64,000 bases of DNA from the NCBI GenBank assembly GCA_028023455.1, contig JAQFVV010012985.1:1-64000 (forward strand), given 5' to 3'. Positions 11,435-24,084 of the stretch are shown one piece after another. Below the pieces are notes generated by a model that worked only from the letters and a program-made list of their open reading frames with translations, had not been told where the DNA came from and did no database searches. Every line of letters begins with the position of its first letter. Within the stretch, counting starts at the first letter, position 1. A program made the translations under genes and the position numbers. This DNA is from Epiperipatus broadwayi. Taxonomy: Eukaryota > Onychophora > Udeonychophora > Euonychophora > Peripatidae.

Positions 11435-11565
11435 ATAAATAATCAGATGGTTTATTATTTGGTAATTCATAGAACTTTTAAGCACTGGAAATGGTCAAGC
11501 TGAAACTATGATTCATGGGGCTTGAGTTGAAGAGTCTGTCACTAGATAGCATGGGGATTACAATT
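11435..11565 (-). repeat. tRNA-derived SINE fragment, antisense
   Basis: Shares ATCAGATGG-TTTATTATTTGG and the CTTGAGTTGAAGAGTCTGTC region with copies at 16690-16810 and 39930-40085. The most degraded of the three. Confidence 0.45.
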
Positions 11566-13225
11566 TTGTATAATAATTAGAGTTAAGGCAGATTTAGATT
11601 ATGAAAGTTTAAAAGACAAGAAAAGTTGTATTATTGCCCCATTGTTTATAAAAAAATCAAGCTTAAAAACAAGAATAACCAAATCAAATTTAAACTGTCT
11701 GTGATAATTTATGTGAGGTATATTTAAATTATTGTCATAGATAAACTATACAATCTTTTTATTGGATAATATTGATTCCCATGGGATATGCTACAACAAA
11801 TGACTTTTAGTAAAGAAATGTTACACTATACATTTTTGCCAAAATCAAATGGAATGCAGAGAAATCTGCCCAAATTAACATGCAATGGTACATAATGTTT
11901 TTAAGGCTCTTCTGCCTTTATTAGACAGCCAGACATTATTTTTTGCTACAGTTTGTAAATTTAATTTATCAATTCAATTTAATTCCCATCTTATTTGCAA
12001 TTATAGCATTACATTAAGAATTGCAATACCATGTGAGAAATAATGTGCAAAAACTCACTTATCACATTTATTTGGCTTTTGTTGTATGACCACCATTTTT
12101 CATACTTACATTATCTGTTGTATTATTTGCTTTTGTCTGAATTTAAATAATAATTGCTGCAAGAATGAACTTTTATTTGTTGCATGTAGAAAGGTGATAG
12201 CTCTTAGTGCATTATATAATATTTTATGCTTTAAATTTATAATATTTATGTATTAATGTTGAATTGAATCTTTTTCAAGTTATGTTAAGTAAAACCAAAT
12301 TCATGTTTAAATTTGCAATGAATCTAATTTTATTCTTGATGTTATTATTGTCTAAATTAACTTATAAGTAAGATTGTTAGTAACTGATAAAGGCAGATTT
12401 ACTTATAATTGCTTAATGGTTTGGGGATCAGCACATTGAGTCTTTAAAAGTTATTTACCATATGGTAACAGAAAAATATATATTTTAAAATATTATATAC
12501 CACAAGTAAATCACAATTTGCTAACAACAGTCTTCTTTTCAAGGCAGACATCTCACATGTAAAAATAATACAAAGTTATATATATATATATCTGTTATAA
12601 TTACTTTTCATAATTCAAACAACAGTTCAAACACTTCTAGTAATTAAAAAGATGTTAATAAATTAGCAGTTTTAGAGTCAACGTGTTTAATCTGAAAGTC
12701 ATTTTAATTACTTTTTTAACATATTGTAACGGAATAAGTATATGCCATTACATTTCTTTCAAATAGAAGTAAATATATATATATATAATCACCCTCAAGT
12801 AAATAGAAGTAAATATATATATATATAATCACCCTCAAGTAGAAATATATGTATAAAAAGGGGGAATTTAATAATTTGATTTGAATTAATATATATAATG
12901 CACAGATGGCAAACTAATTATATAATTTAAAGTTAAAATCTAAAAACAAGATTCTTTTTAATATAAAAGAATTTTTTAAAAAATGCTATTAATTAGTTTT
13001 TATTCTTAGAATGGAAATGATTTTTTATTTTGAGGTAATTGCAAACAAGCCCTTGGGCATATAGTCAGATAAGAAATAAATTTAAAAAATACTACTGATA
13101 AGAGTGGAAAAACAAAAATCTTTGAAGAGAGAAGACATTTTGGATTTCTCTTGCTGATTGTGTATTATTATGTATATTGAGAGGTGTGTAGGGGTCAGCA
13201 ATATTTACATTTCCCATATTTGCAG
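11566..13225. other. Non-coding stretch, one short duplication
   Basis: AT-rich sequence without a convincing frame. It contains (TA)n near 12575 and the 40 bp duplication at 12761-12840. Confidence 0.5.
12761..12840. repeat. Perfect 40 bp tandem duplication
   Basis: AAATAGAAGTAAATATATAT followed by ATATATAATCACCCTCAAGT occurs twice in direct succession, without a difference. Confidence 0.95.
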
Positions 13226-13302
13226 CAGCTGAAGTGGTCTCCAGAATAGGATGGTTCCCAGAAAATAGCCAGCAACGGACTTCTCTCTATTTAGAAGAAT
13301 AG
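13226..13302 (+). CDS. Possible terminal exon, SH3-like GWFP motif
   Basis: A pyrimidine-rich tract ends in TTTGCAGCAG, a tandem acceptor that keeps the same frame at either AG. The open frame then reads AEVVSRIGWFPENSQQ and ends LYLEE before TAG at 13300-13302. GWFP-E-N recalls the ALYDY-to-GWFPSNYV end of SH3 domains (proline-motif binding modules), but the usual YV after the N is missing. The body of the domain would have to lie in an upstream exon that I could not find. The segment is less AT-rich than its surroundings. Alternative: chance splice site before a short frame. Confidence 0.3.
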
Positions 13303-13599
13303 GAAATGGAAAGAACTTTGAATTCTACCATGCATCAAGGATTACAAATAAGGACTTTACCTATAGCATTGGAAAGTATAAACTTTTTTTTTAAAATGAA
13401 GTATGAACATTAATCATATAATGCAAACTTTTTCCAGTATTTTAAGTGTCACTTAACTTTTAAAAGAAATCTCTTATCTGACTAAATTTTAAATTATTTA
13501 TCTATTTTCTTTTTTTTAAATATGCTTAATATTATTTCCATTCTTGTAATTTCTTTTAAATTAATTATTTAAAGTGAGTGTTAATGGCTGCATAGATAC

Positions 13600-14525
13600 A
13601 TAAGATTGTTAGTTTAAAGTGTGTTAAATTTGGGCTAATTGTTTCGTAGTTGGATCGGCACTAGTGGATAGATGTACTGATGTTTTATGTCAATGTAATT
13701 TGAGTAGGTGCATTGGATACTCATTCTCTTGTACTGCATTAGCACACAGGGCATAGTACCCACCTGAACATATGACCCAAAAGAGTAGTCATCATGTTGC
13801 CAATGGTCGTAGACATATTTCCTATGCCATTGATTTTCTTATGCTCTGACTGGGACAGTAAGCCGGCAAAGACCACTATCACCATTTACAGAGCTTCTCA
13901 TATAATTTCATTCTTGTATCATGGGGAAGATGCTCATTCCTTTTCACCATGATTCGTTATTTTTCTAATGATATCATGCTACAGATGTAAAATTCCTGTT
14001 AGCATGATTGTGTTATGCTAATAATCTCATTTTTGCATTGGTCACATCGGTATATCAGTAAGCTAGCGTTGGTTTAGATGCGAGATTTTTGGCCTAAGAT
14101 TAAAAGGGATTGGGTTGGTTATTGCGTAATCTATGTAGCATGTTCACACTTAATAAAATATTAAAATTGTTTTTAAATGTATTAAACGCTTCCATCTGTG
14201 CATATAATCCAAATGAAATATTCTTAGTTGATTTCATTTTCAGAATGTTTTTAATGCGTGTGTGCGTTATAATAAAATGTTTGTTGAATTAATTTTGGCA
14301 GTAACTTATTTTATTAATATCTAAAAGTATGCATTAGTAATTTGAATATACAGTATGATATTTTAAGCCCAGTTTTGCCCTGAGCTAGCGACTGGTGCTT
14401 TCAGTTCAATGAAAAGGTAACCTCCCACGTGTATCTGCCTACCGTATAAATTTTCCAGGTTCAAATGGCCTGGTGGCACCCTGGTATGGCAGATTAGGTT
14501 AGGGAGGTTAGTCGACAGTTATAAT
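13600..14525 (+). repeat. Unnamed repeat R1, copy 1
   Basis: Aligns with 28580-29440 over several blocks in the same order: TTTCGTAGTTG, a TGGAT...GTAGATG block, GCCGGCAAAGACC versus GTCGGCAGAAGACC, AGATGT...ATTCCTGTT, GCGAGATTTTTGGCCTAAG versus GCGAAATTTGTTGCCTAAG, GAGCTAGCGACT, and a tail with GTGTATCTGCCTAC and AGGTTCAAATGGCC. It is more GC-rich than its surroundings. The tail has A-box-like TAGCGACTGG and B-box-like GGTTCAAATGG, so it may be a tRNA-related SINE fused to a longer body. No protein is seen. Confidence 0.65.
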
Positions 14526-15417
14526 ATATATTTAAGGATGTGAAAATACCTGTTCTATTTTATTTGACAAAAATCACACTCATATTGACCAATGAAAACT
14601 GTAAACATTTTTTGCATTTAAAAGGGGAACCTCTTTCAAATAGCATTCTATTATTGTTCATAGAGATAAAGTGCTACAGTAAACATATAAATGTTTAAAA
14701 AAAAAACTTTGACAACTTTACCTAACTTTCATTATTTAATAGCCTCTTCCACCAATATCTGAATGTTATAAATAAATTAGTAATTTTTACCTGATGTTAT
14801 TGTTGAAATATTTTTAAGAATGTGGAAATATATGTCTATTTTATTTTAAAGAATGATGTAGATAGTATTACATATATAATACAGATGTTTTTATCATGTA
14901 TTGATTTATCTATAGTACAATTTAATTTAAAAATTATACACATTATAATATCAATAAAAGCAAGCACAAGTACACATTATAATATCAATAAAAGTATTTA
15001 ATAAAAATATAATAAAGCATTTATGTAATTAACCAGTGGGATAATTAATTAAAAGAAAGAGATAAAGCTAAAAAAAAAAAATTAACTTTCTGCTGAACAA
15101 AAAAGTGGTTAATGTTTTTTTAAAAAATCATGCCATCAACTTTTAGTCAACCCAATAATATATTTATTTGCATTTACAACACACTCACTAAAAAAATTGC
15201 ATGCTCAGTGGTATGACAATCTTAAAAGTCCAAATTGGAAATTTTAGTATATTAATATTTTTTATTATACCAGAGATTATTCAATAATAAATAGTATTTC
15301 TGTAGTGTAAGTTTCACTTACACCACTTTTATGCAAGGTAGAGATTGGTTTCTATCCACTTTTAACACCTTGAGGAGGAATGTAACCATAAATTTATGAC
15401 CAAAGACTTGTACAAAA
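14526..15417. other. Non-coding stretch
   Basis: Contains a direct duplication of ACACATTATAATATCAATAA near 14940-14995 and a short palindrome GTGTAAGTTTCACTTACAC near 15307. Nothing else was identified. Confidence 0.5.
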
Positions 15418-15500
15418 GATTTATGATCCCTTAGATGCACTTTTCATGCTGAATCAGCACTCATCAATTGATCCAGACCACGATCTCTTACACAAATCTT
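15418..15500 (-). repeat. SINE core fragment, antisense
   Basis: Inverted form of the core at 10312 and 31850: GCTGAATCAGCACTCATCAA then TTGATCCAGACCACGATCTC. Confidence 0.6.
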
Positions 15501-15511
15501 TATCATTGTTC

Positions 15512-15512
15512 A

Positions 15513-15555
<43 letters not shown>

Positions 15556-15557
15556 AA
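15512..15557. repeat. (TA)n(GA)n microsatellite
   Basis: About 12 TA units followed directly by about 9 GA units. Confidence 0.97.
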
Positions 15558-16640
15558 ATTATTACAGTTTAATTGATGTTTCAAATATGCTGCTCTCAAT
15601 TTTTCTGCTTAAATAAAGAATTCACGTTAATCAAAATAAGTGTCATAGTAAACTTCAATAACAAAACACCATATGAGTTTACAGAAACAATATCATTATT
15701 TTCAATAATTTTTGTGCCAAAATTTGTTTTTATCATATTAATCCTTTGTATTGGATTTATGTATGAATACTACTTAGTAAGAAATCCAAGCTTTTTTTTT
15801 CTTAGAATTTAAGAAGGCAACATAAGTATTATTAAAGTAATCACAGGTATCATTTATTTTGCAAAGTATGTGCTAAGGCTATTAGTCTTTCATTAATACA
15901 TCGACACTCCCAAAAACAGGAGATATCAAATTAGACCACATGGTGAATTCAACACTGAACAATTTTTTTTTTTAATGATCTGCACTTCAAAAGACTTATA
16001 ATTATCTACCAATTCAATTAAACTTTTTTTGGGGGGAAATCACTTTCAAATTATTAATCGTACTCATGACAGCTTCTTAACTAAACAACAGAAATTTATT
16101 TTAGATCTTGAAGAGTTTACATTGGGCAAAGTTTACACATTCCAAATAAATATATATAGAAAAAAATATCTCTATTATTACCAAATACCTCCTTCTTTCT
16201 CAATATTGCCATTCTTACTTTACAATTATTTGTATCACTTTAATAATTAATTTTCAGAACATAGTAAACTAATGAGAATATATGAAACAAATATTTTGAA
16301 ACATTTTTAGTCATTTCCATTTCTATGGAAGACAGGGATTCCTCAATTTGGCTGCATAAACTTACAGCCTTTGTCAGGTTTAACTTTTAATCTAAATCTA
16401 ATTCCAAAACTATTAATTGTTTTACCTCATACAAAGATAGGATCTAACAGTTCCTAGTCTACTAAAGTTGTTATTGTCATTGCTTTTTCGGTGTCAAGGG
16501 TTTGTGCACAAAATAGTTGAGAAACTACATTGAAGTATAGAATAAAAATGCAATTGTCCAAAATACAATCCTATCATCAAAACTAAAATAAGGAAATGGC
16601 CAATGACATGAAAGATTTATAGTGGTCTAGCCTTATACTT
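15558..16640. other. Non-coding stretch
   Basis: Frames of 73-79 codons at 15573-15812 and 16029-16250 have AT-driven composition and no domain. No repeats were recognised. Confidence 0.45.
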
Positions 16641-16644
16641 AAAA

Positions 16645-16812
16645 TAACCAATAATAATAATGATGATGATGATGATGATGATAATGTTAGTAATAATCAA
16701 ATGGCTTTATTATCTCAGCTCAAATATTAGAAGTATTGAAACGGAATTGATCTGAAGTACTTATACTCTACAGCCTGTCACTCTACTATTGCATCAGATC
16801 ATGAAAATCAGG
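16645..16812 (-). repeat. tRNA-derived SINE, antisense, after a (GAT)n run
   Basis: On the minus strand, TGATGCAATAGTAGAGTG is A-box-like and AGATCAATTCC is B-box-like, so the unit derives from a tRNA. It matches 39930-40085. A (GAT)8-type run at 16654-16682 adjoins its tail. Confidence 0.6.
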
Positions 16813-17211
16813 CATTATACTAATTTAATAAATACATTGAGTAAGAGATTGCAGAAAAAATAACTTTCCTTGCCCTATTTCCTCGTTCTGCATCTCGCAT
16901 TACCGCTATGAATATGAGGTAAATGGCCTCGAAAGCGCATAATAATTTTTGGAATCTTTATATCTTCTCATTCAAGTGTTTCATACGCTTTTTAATTTGT
17001 ATATTAGTACATTAAACAATATGTAATTTTTGAGAACCATCTTATCTATGAAAAATACTTTTATCAGACACTGTTTACTGATTATTTATGGTCAGTCTTT
17101 ATATTTGAAAACCTTATCCACTATTTGTCAGGAGTCAGAGCACAGCTATGAAGAGTTTAATTGCATAATAATTACTATTTCCATTTCTATGCCCTCAACA
17201 AAGTTTTACAT
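16813..17211. other. Non-coding stretch with a dispersed-repeat fragment
   Basis: GCTATGAATATGAGG...GAAAGCGCATAAT near 16905-16950 is a diverged match to the repeat at 30395-30440 and 35375-35425. The 75-codon frame at 17030-17257 has no recognised domain. Confidence 0.4.
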
Positions 17212-17515
17212 TTATGATAAACATAGTTTTCCAATCACCAGACAACAGACAAACTAACAAGGTATCCACTTTTCAGTTAGTAAATGAATATCTTGTTACT
17301 ATTTATTAGCAAATTAACAAGAAAAGTCAACTTTCACGTCTATGTAAAACATAGTTTTTTAATTATCAGACAATGGATAAAACTAACAAACCATCCAATT
17401 TTCAATCAGTAAATGGGTATCTTATTTATTAACAAATGAACAAAAAAAATCAAATTAAACCTAACAAGCTATTTAATTTTCAGTCAGTAAATGGGTGTCT
17501 GGTTATCATTCTATT
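17212..17515. repeat. Minisatellite, diverged ~100-130 bp units
   Basis: Units start AAACATAGTTTT and pass through ATCA(C)CAGACAA-GACAAACTAACAA, TTTTCAGTCAGTAAATGGGT-ATCTTGTTA and ATTAACAA. Two full units (17219 and 17348 onward) and a partial third (from about 17458) are seen. Confidence 0.75.
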
Positions 17516-19764
17516 TTTTCGCTGATGGATATTGTGGAAGTTTTTATCCTGGCATAGCCTAATTAAAGCTGTTTTACTCTGCCTATATATGTGTGTGTAA
17601 TAAACAGTATGTATGTGAATATAATATTGGTTATTATTATTATTACTATTATAAGAAAATTCTGAAATATTAAACTCTTATGATTTCAATACAAGATATA
17701 TTGTGTAAAGAGATTTACTTTTTTTTTTTTTATATTTAATAAAGTTATATTAAATAAATATTATTTATAAAGTATATATAATAAATATTAAAATGGATTT
17801 TATAATTAGTTATACCAGTGTAATTGCTTATTATAACCTACTAAAACACTAATCAATAGACGACGCGCTACTGAAGCAAAAAATTCTCAATATAAAGTTT
17901 CATATAATATTTGTAATTAAATTCAGCTAACACTGACATCTTCTGAGGAAATTAATGATTTAATATTTCACGCAGTATTGAGTAATTTACGGCAAAAGAA
18001 ATAAATCACTTTTTTTTTGTAGCCCATTCATTTAAATGACATCTGTTGAAGACATTTTTATATTATTAATAAGAAATCTTTTAATTTACATTTAAAAAAA
18101 AAGAAGCTTATATTCAATAAATTGGTGTCAATTATTTTTGGGATATTGTGGGATATTACATTTATAGATGGCGTTTTTATTTTTAATAATTAAACGCGTC
18201 TAAATAACCAGTTTGCGTGCTAATCTGCTAATCTCCATATCTCTAATTAAAATTTGAGGTTTATAATTTCACGAAAATTTCTAAGCAAGTTTTTTTTTTT
18301 TAATTATCTAAGTAAGTTAGTCTTCTAACAGATAGATAAAACAATAAATGAAATAGTCGTGTGAAACCAATTTGAAAAGAAAGAATGGCTCGGCTTTCAT
18401 TCACAGAGAAAGAATAATAGTAATAGAGTTCATAAGAGATTCGATCACTGAAAATGACAAAGCTAAAGCCTCAATTTATAGATCTTGGTCTCTGCCAAAT
18501 TCTATTACTGCACAAAACCACGCAGGGTAAAAAAAGCTAGTTAACGTTGGGTAAAAAAAATTATATTTGGATTTTGTTTGTTTGCTTTTTATCCATTTGT
18601 TTTGGTCTGATTTATAAATAATAACTAAATATTAATTTATCGACTAAATCTACTTGAAAATCTTCAGCAACCTAAAAAAAAATATATATTGAACTCAAGT
18701 TATTAGCATAAAAGCTCCATACGTAGAGTTCCTTATTCTACCCATTCTGCATTGGATTATAATGTTAATTTTAAGCTATAGCGAAATTACAATAAGAATA
18801 TTCAGCTTATAATAAAATTTATTTAATATAACCATAATTTTAAAAGTAATTAAATAAATTTTAAAAAATACTACTTCATTATAAATATATGAATACATAT
18901 ATTATTACAACCCATATAAAAAAGGGTAAAAAAGCATGCATTATCTATCATGAAGCTTTTCAATTAACTAAATAAGAGAAGATAGGTTACCATGAAAATG
19001 AAGATTTGTAAGTACATTTTAATACATATACATATTGACTGAAGTTTATATTATCTCATATTCAATGTTGTTGACAAATACAATTTTTTAATATTTTTTT
19101 CATCATTATTAATCAATTGCCAGATGAAGGGGTCTCCAAATTTATCACAACAGTCATCATCTCACATATGGTTTTTTTCTGGGACTTTTACAATCTTTTA
19201 ATAACTTTAACATTCATTTATTGTCATCTATTCTAGACACAAGTTTATATCAACTCCATTTTAGTCTAAGACAATATTCTTATTTTATGAGTTGATGTTC
19301 TAAAGTTTAATCATCTATTTGGATACACATAAAGAAACAAAAATCATTTTGAAATTTATAAATATAATTAAAAATGATAACTCTCTCAATAATTTTCAAT
19401 GGTAGTGATGTGTTTTACATGTAACTAATTTAGCATTGCTCTCTTGCTGCCCCAACACAACCTTCTCCATACTTTGCTAAATAATCTGAATTATCCTTTC
19501 ATTAAATGAACAAATCTCAATTGTACATGTAAGTACTGATAAAATATCTCTCTTAAAAATATAAGTTTTCCAGAGACATGGGTATGTTTTGTTTTTTTTT
19601 AATATTAAGTTTTTCTACCAAAAATATTCCATCCAAGTATAATTTTATTATTAACTTCATTCATTACATTTTTGTTTGTATGAGTAATATAATTAAGGTA
19701 CCTTTAATTGTTAATTTTTTTCAATTCATCACTATTAATCTTTAAGTTTTTATTTTTTTAAAAA
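17516..19764. other. Long AT-rich non-coding stretch
   Basis: No frame with a recognised domain and no clear repeat borders. Some of the right part may be the decayed 3' side of the minus-strand RTE-like element that follows. Confidence 0.45.
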
Positions 19765-20240
19765 AAAAGCATTGAATAATACTTTAGCTTTTTTGGTATC
19801 CCATCTTTAGTCGTAGTTTCATATTTTTTATCTGAAAGCTTTTAGGCATTATTTTCAAATACATCATCAGTGAAATGCATATGTCTTAAGTAATCTTTAT
19901 TTAATATTAATCTTTTAGTTTTCCATTTTAATTTGCTAAATGATTTCTGTAAAACTGTTGTAAAATTTAGAAGACATGGAACCATCATACCCTACATGCT
20001 TATCAACAAAACTCTTGTTAATGCCTCTATATAATCTAGTTACTTCAATTAAACAATATTCAGAATTTGACAATATTATGAATCATGACTTGATGACATA
20101 AAGCTTTAACCAATTATGCTGAAATGCTTTAATACCATGTTGTAAATTAGAAATCCAATTCAAAATGTCTACACATACTGACTTATATCTTCTATAACCT
20201 GTTAAAATTTGTATTTGTCTATTGTGCTACAATCACTTTT
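19765..20240 (-). pseudogene. RTE-like LINE reverse transcriptase fragment
   Basis: Read on the minus strand with frame changes, the segment gives EVTRLYRG, GSMSSKFYNSFTE and, after a stop, a region matching KSKILFN-type text. It aligns block by block with the plus-strand fragment at 33885-34925 (GDSISSKLFTAVLQEVF). These are the palm and substrate-binding blocks of reverse transcriptases of RTE-like non-LTR elements. Many stops show it is long dead. Confidence 0.55.
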
Positions 20241-20449
20241 AAATAAATCACACAATGTAATATAATATAAAATGTTTTTATAATACTAGCAATAATTCTT
20301 TCACTATATATATGTATATATAATGAAAATGATACAGAAAAAGCTTTTTTCAGTAAATATTTTTTTTGCCCTTATCAATGCAACGGAACAATTTCTAATA
20401 ATATAATATATATAAAGGAAAAAACTGTGTAAATGTATACTATATAATT

Positions 20450-20885
20450 TTCCATTAGCCAATTTAGTTAAAGTAAATAATATTTTTTATGTATTCATAC
20501 AATTATATTTGTTGTAGTTGATATAATTTATTTTACATATTTTTTTTCTATTAACTTCTTTAATACAATTTAAAGGTTTTATATTTTCTACACAAACTTT
20601 TATGTCTGTATTTTAAATAATGATGATATAATGCAAATTTATCACTACTTCTTCTAATTGCATTAAGTTCTCTTGCACTTTCATTTAATTGTTTTCATAT
20701 TTCTTTATAATAAATCATAGTCATTTCCACAATTAGTTTATACACAATTTCTTTTTTATATTTCATAATATCTCTTATTTTTTAATTACATATTAATTTG
20801 TTTAGATTTTTGCAATTTGATTACCCTATGTTTATGTTTTTTATTTATATAATTTTTATTAATCGATTATCAATTTTATGAAAGT
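20450..20885 (-). pseudogene. Penelope-like element, GIY-YIG endonuclease fragment
   Basis: The minus-strand sequence aligns over about 380 bases with the plus-strand segment 25215-25610. Both read a VYK-type start (EIVYKLIVE here, AIVYKINC there), an IYY block 10-12 residues on, NAI, and KFALYHHYLKYRHKSLC versus AFYIHYLK. This is the shape of the GIY-YIG endonuclease carried C-terminally by many Penelope-like retroelements. Stops interrupt it. It ends 30 bases before the large trinucleotide array. Confidence 0.6.
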
Positions 20886-20913
20886 ATAAAATTTTATTCA
20901 TTTTTTTATTAGA

Positions 20914-21174
<261 letters not shown>

Positions 21175-21199
21175 AGAAGTTAATTAATAAAAGCAAAAT

Positions 21200-22113
21200 T
21201 TTCTTTTATTATATGCAAAATGTTAGAGGGTTAAGAACTAAATGTCAGTTATTGAAACATGCTATTCTTGCAGAAGAATATGATGTAATAGCCTTGGCAG
21301 AAACATGGTTGAATGATCAATTTATTAGATCAGATTGTGGATCATAGATATTTACTATATAGACATGATCATGTAAACTCTAAGCTTTCAAGAGGTGGAA
21401 GTGTTTTATTGGCAGTTAAAAATAACATTGTAACAAAACAAGTAAATATAGAACTGAATTTTGTTGATTCTATTTGGATTGAAATGATATTAGGATCTCA
21501 ATTGTTTGTGGTTGGTAATATATGTATTCTTCCTTGTATTAATATAATTAAACTAAATAATGATTTGGAGAAATTGGGAAAATATTTACTTAATTATAAG
21601 CACAATATTTTGATCTGTGGTAACTTTAATGCACAATATGTAATGACAGCAGATGAAACAACTGAATTATGCAATAATGAAATAAATAAAGGTCAAAGAA
21701 TTATAGAATTTATGAATATAACGGGTGTAGTACAAAGAAATCAGTTAAAAAATAATAATGGATATGTTCTAGATTATATATTAATTAACTATAATGATGT
21801 AGATGTGAGGCATAGTGTACAGCCATTATTGAAAGAAGACTCTCATCATCCAGCAATTGAGTTTTTTGTTTATGTCAAACATATATCATTAAATAAGGGT
21901 ATGATAATTTTAAATAGAAATTATAAACTTGGTGATTATTATAATTTATATTGTGACATCAAGAATGCTAATTGGGACCAAATATATTGTTCCCCAAATG
22001 TAAATAAGGCAATAGATCTGTTTCAAAAAATTATGCAAAAAATTTTAAATAATAGAATACCACTATTCTATGAATCATCTAAAAATATCCTTCTTGGTTC
22101 TCTAAGAAATTGA
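21200..22113 (+). pseudogene. LINE AP-type endonuclease domain
   Basis: The domain starts YYMQNVRGLRTK and AEEYDVIALAETWLN in one frame, shifts near 21320, and continues in the open stretch 21313-22113 with SRGGSVLLAV, ILICGNFNAQ, YVLDYILIN and DSHHPAIEF. These are the exonuclease-endonuclease-phosphatase blocks that nick target DNA: the ETW glutamate, the G-D/N-F-N segment (here GNFNA, so the usual aspartate is replaced by Asn) and the catalytic H in SHHP. The changed aspartate and the shift mean it would not work. Confidence 0.85.
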
Positions 22114-22326
22114 TTTGTATTTACAAAAGAAAATATAAGCATCATAAGTTGTTTAAGAAATCAGGATCATTAATATGTTATAAAAACTATAATTTTTAGA
22201 AGATTATTTAAAATCATAGAAAAAATTAATTTCAAAAGATATATTGAGAAACTAGAGGTCAACATAAATTGCAATTTAAATAACTTTTGGTCATTCATTA
22301 AAAAGCATTCTGGTGTAAAAAATAAA

Positions 22327-23957
22327 ATGTCAATTGACAATGGGAGTCTTACAGCTGATGATTTTTCCAACTACTTCTCATCATGTACAAGGAAAAATGT
22401 GCTATCTAAATCGTATACAGTTAAATCATATACTGCTTTTAAAAGTAATGATTTGATAGTTATTGACTCATTAAATTATAATGACATTTTATTAGCAATA
22501 AAACAGCTTGAAAATAAAAAAGTTTTGGATACAATATGTTACCTGTTTTTATTTATAAAGGATGTGCTGAACTGCTAGCTCCGGTGCTTTGTTATATTTC
22601 TAATATCTCTTTACACCAGAGTATGTTTCCTGATTCATGGAAAATTGGAAAAGTTATACCAATACTAAAAGTCAAATCAAATGATGTTGGTAATTATAGA
22701 CCTATTTCGTTATTATGTATAGCTGGAAAATCTTTGAAAAGTGTGTGTATAATAAGATAATAGATAAAGTATGTAAATTCTTATCTAAAACACAAAATGG
22801 TTTTATTCCAGATAGATCTGTTGAGACTAATTTGATACATATTTAAGATGCTATTGCAAATGCAATTGATAACATATTACAGCTAGATGTGATTTATTTT
22901 GATTTAACCAAAGCATTTGATCGAGTAGATCACTCTAAACTGATTAGTAATTGGCATACTATTGGTCTTAGTTGTGAACTTCTGCAATGGTTTGTATCTT
23001 TGGTCTCAAATAGACCTAATTTTGTGTCTTTTGGGTCTGCAAAATTATACACATATTTTAGTAATGCTGGAGTGCCTCATGGAAGTATACTTGGACCACT
23101 ACTTTTTTCAGCTTATTCTATGGATATAGAGTAGTGTGTAAGTGGTTCTGATATTCTTTGTTTTTCAGATGATAATAAACTGTATAAAACTATTAATAAT
23201 TTTGATGTTCAGAAGATTTTGCAGTCTGATATCAAAAGATTTCAGGATTGGTGTGTAAGAAACTATATAAAAATTAATATTGAAAAATATTGTGTCATAT
23301 TGCTTTCTAAAAAATCATCTACAAGTATGTTTTATTATACACTAAACTCAAAAAATATTTCAAGAAAAGAATATCATAAAGATTTAGATATTATTTTTAA
23401 TAATAATGGAACATTTAATAATAATATTCAAAATATTATTTCAAAAAATTATAAAATAATGGATTTAATTCTCAAAAACTGTAAAATGTTTAAGAGAAAT
23501 ATATGTGTGTATTTGTTTTATACATTGGTTTTACCTACTTTTAATTATGAGTCTTTGATCTGGTACTCATGTAAATTAAATAATACATTAGCACTGGAAA
23601 AGATTTATAATTTTTTTTAAGATATATTAAATTAGAAATAATATGTGACAACAATGCACTCTACAAAAGACGAATCTATACTGATATGAAGTACTTAAAA
23701 AAATTACATCATGTATAATAGATGTGAGAAGTTGCCAAACAACCTTATCATTTAAGATGAAGATAAAGGATGTGAAATTTAAAAACATGTATGATATTTC
23801 AAAATTTAAAAGTGAAACATTAAAAAATTCAGCATTAGTAAGATTACCTAGATTGAATAATAAATACTTTAATGCTGTTAATATATTTGAAACAGATGAT
23901 AGAACATTTAGGACTACTATGCAAAAAACTCTGCAAATGCTTTGTGAACTAGATTAA
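22327..23957 (+). pseudogene. LINE reverse transcriptase domain
   Basis: Broken plus-strand frames carry the domain in order: FPDSWKIGKVIPILK and NYRPISLL (22536-22760), IYFDLTKAFDRVDHSKL and GVPHGSILGPLLFSAY (22889-23134), FSDDNKLYK after a stop (about 23165, catalytic box with Ser for the usual Ala), then SDIKRFQDWCVRNYIKIN (23219-23620). The C-terminal tail ends MLCELD at 23957. The enzyme would copy the element at the nicked target. Stops at about 22760, 22845, 23134 and 23620 disable it. Confidence 0.9.
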
Positions 23958-24084
23958 CTGTGCATTTTTGTTTGAATATAAAATCTGTTAAATGTATTAA
24001 ATTAAATTAAAATTAAATTATTATTATTATTGTTGTTATTTGTAATAGAAATATTATTTAAAGTAAGTGGTTTATATTAAAAAG

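Larger units (their letters stand above)
21200..24010 (+). mobile_element. Jockey/CR1-type LINE, decayed
   Basis: A plus-strand endonuclease domain is followed by a reverse transcriptase domain, ending at 23957 and an AAATTAAATTAAA/(TTA)n tail at 23995-24030. The order and motifs fit the Jockey/CR1 group of non-LTR retrotransposons. At least five frame breaks are present. An upstream ORF1 is absent, so the copy is probably 5'-truncated, with the microsatellite at its 5' side. Confidence 0.85.

Noticed and set aside
16725-16812. A true tRNA gene on the minus strand
   Set aside because: A- and B-like boxes are present, but there is no cloverleaf and related copies occur elsewhere, so it is a SINE.
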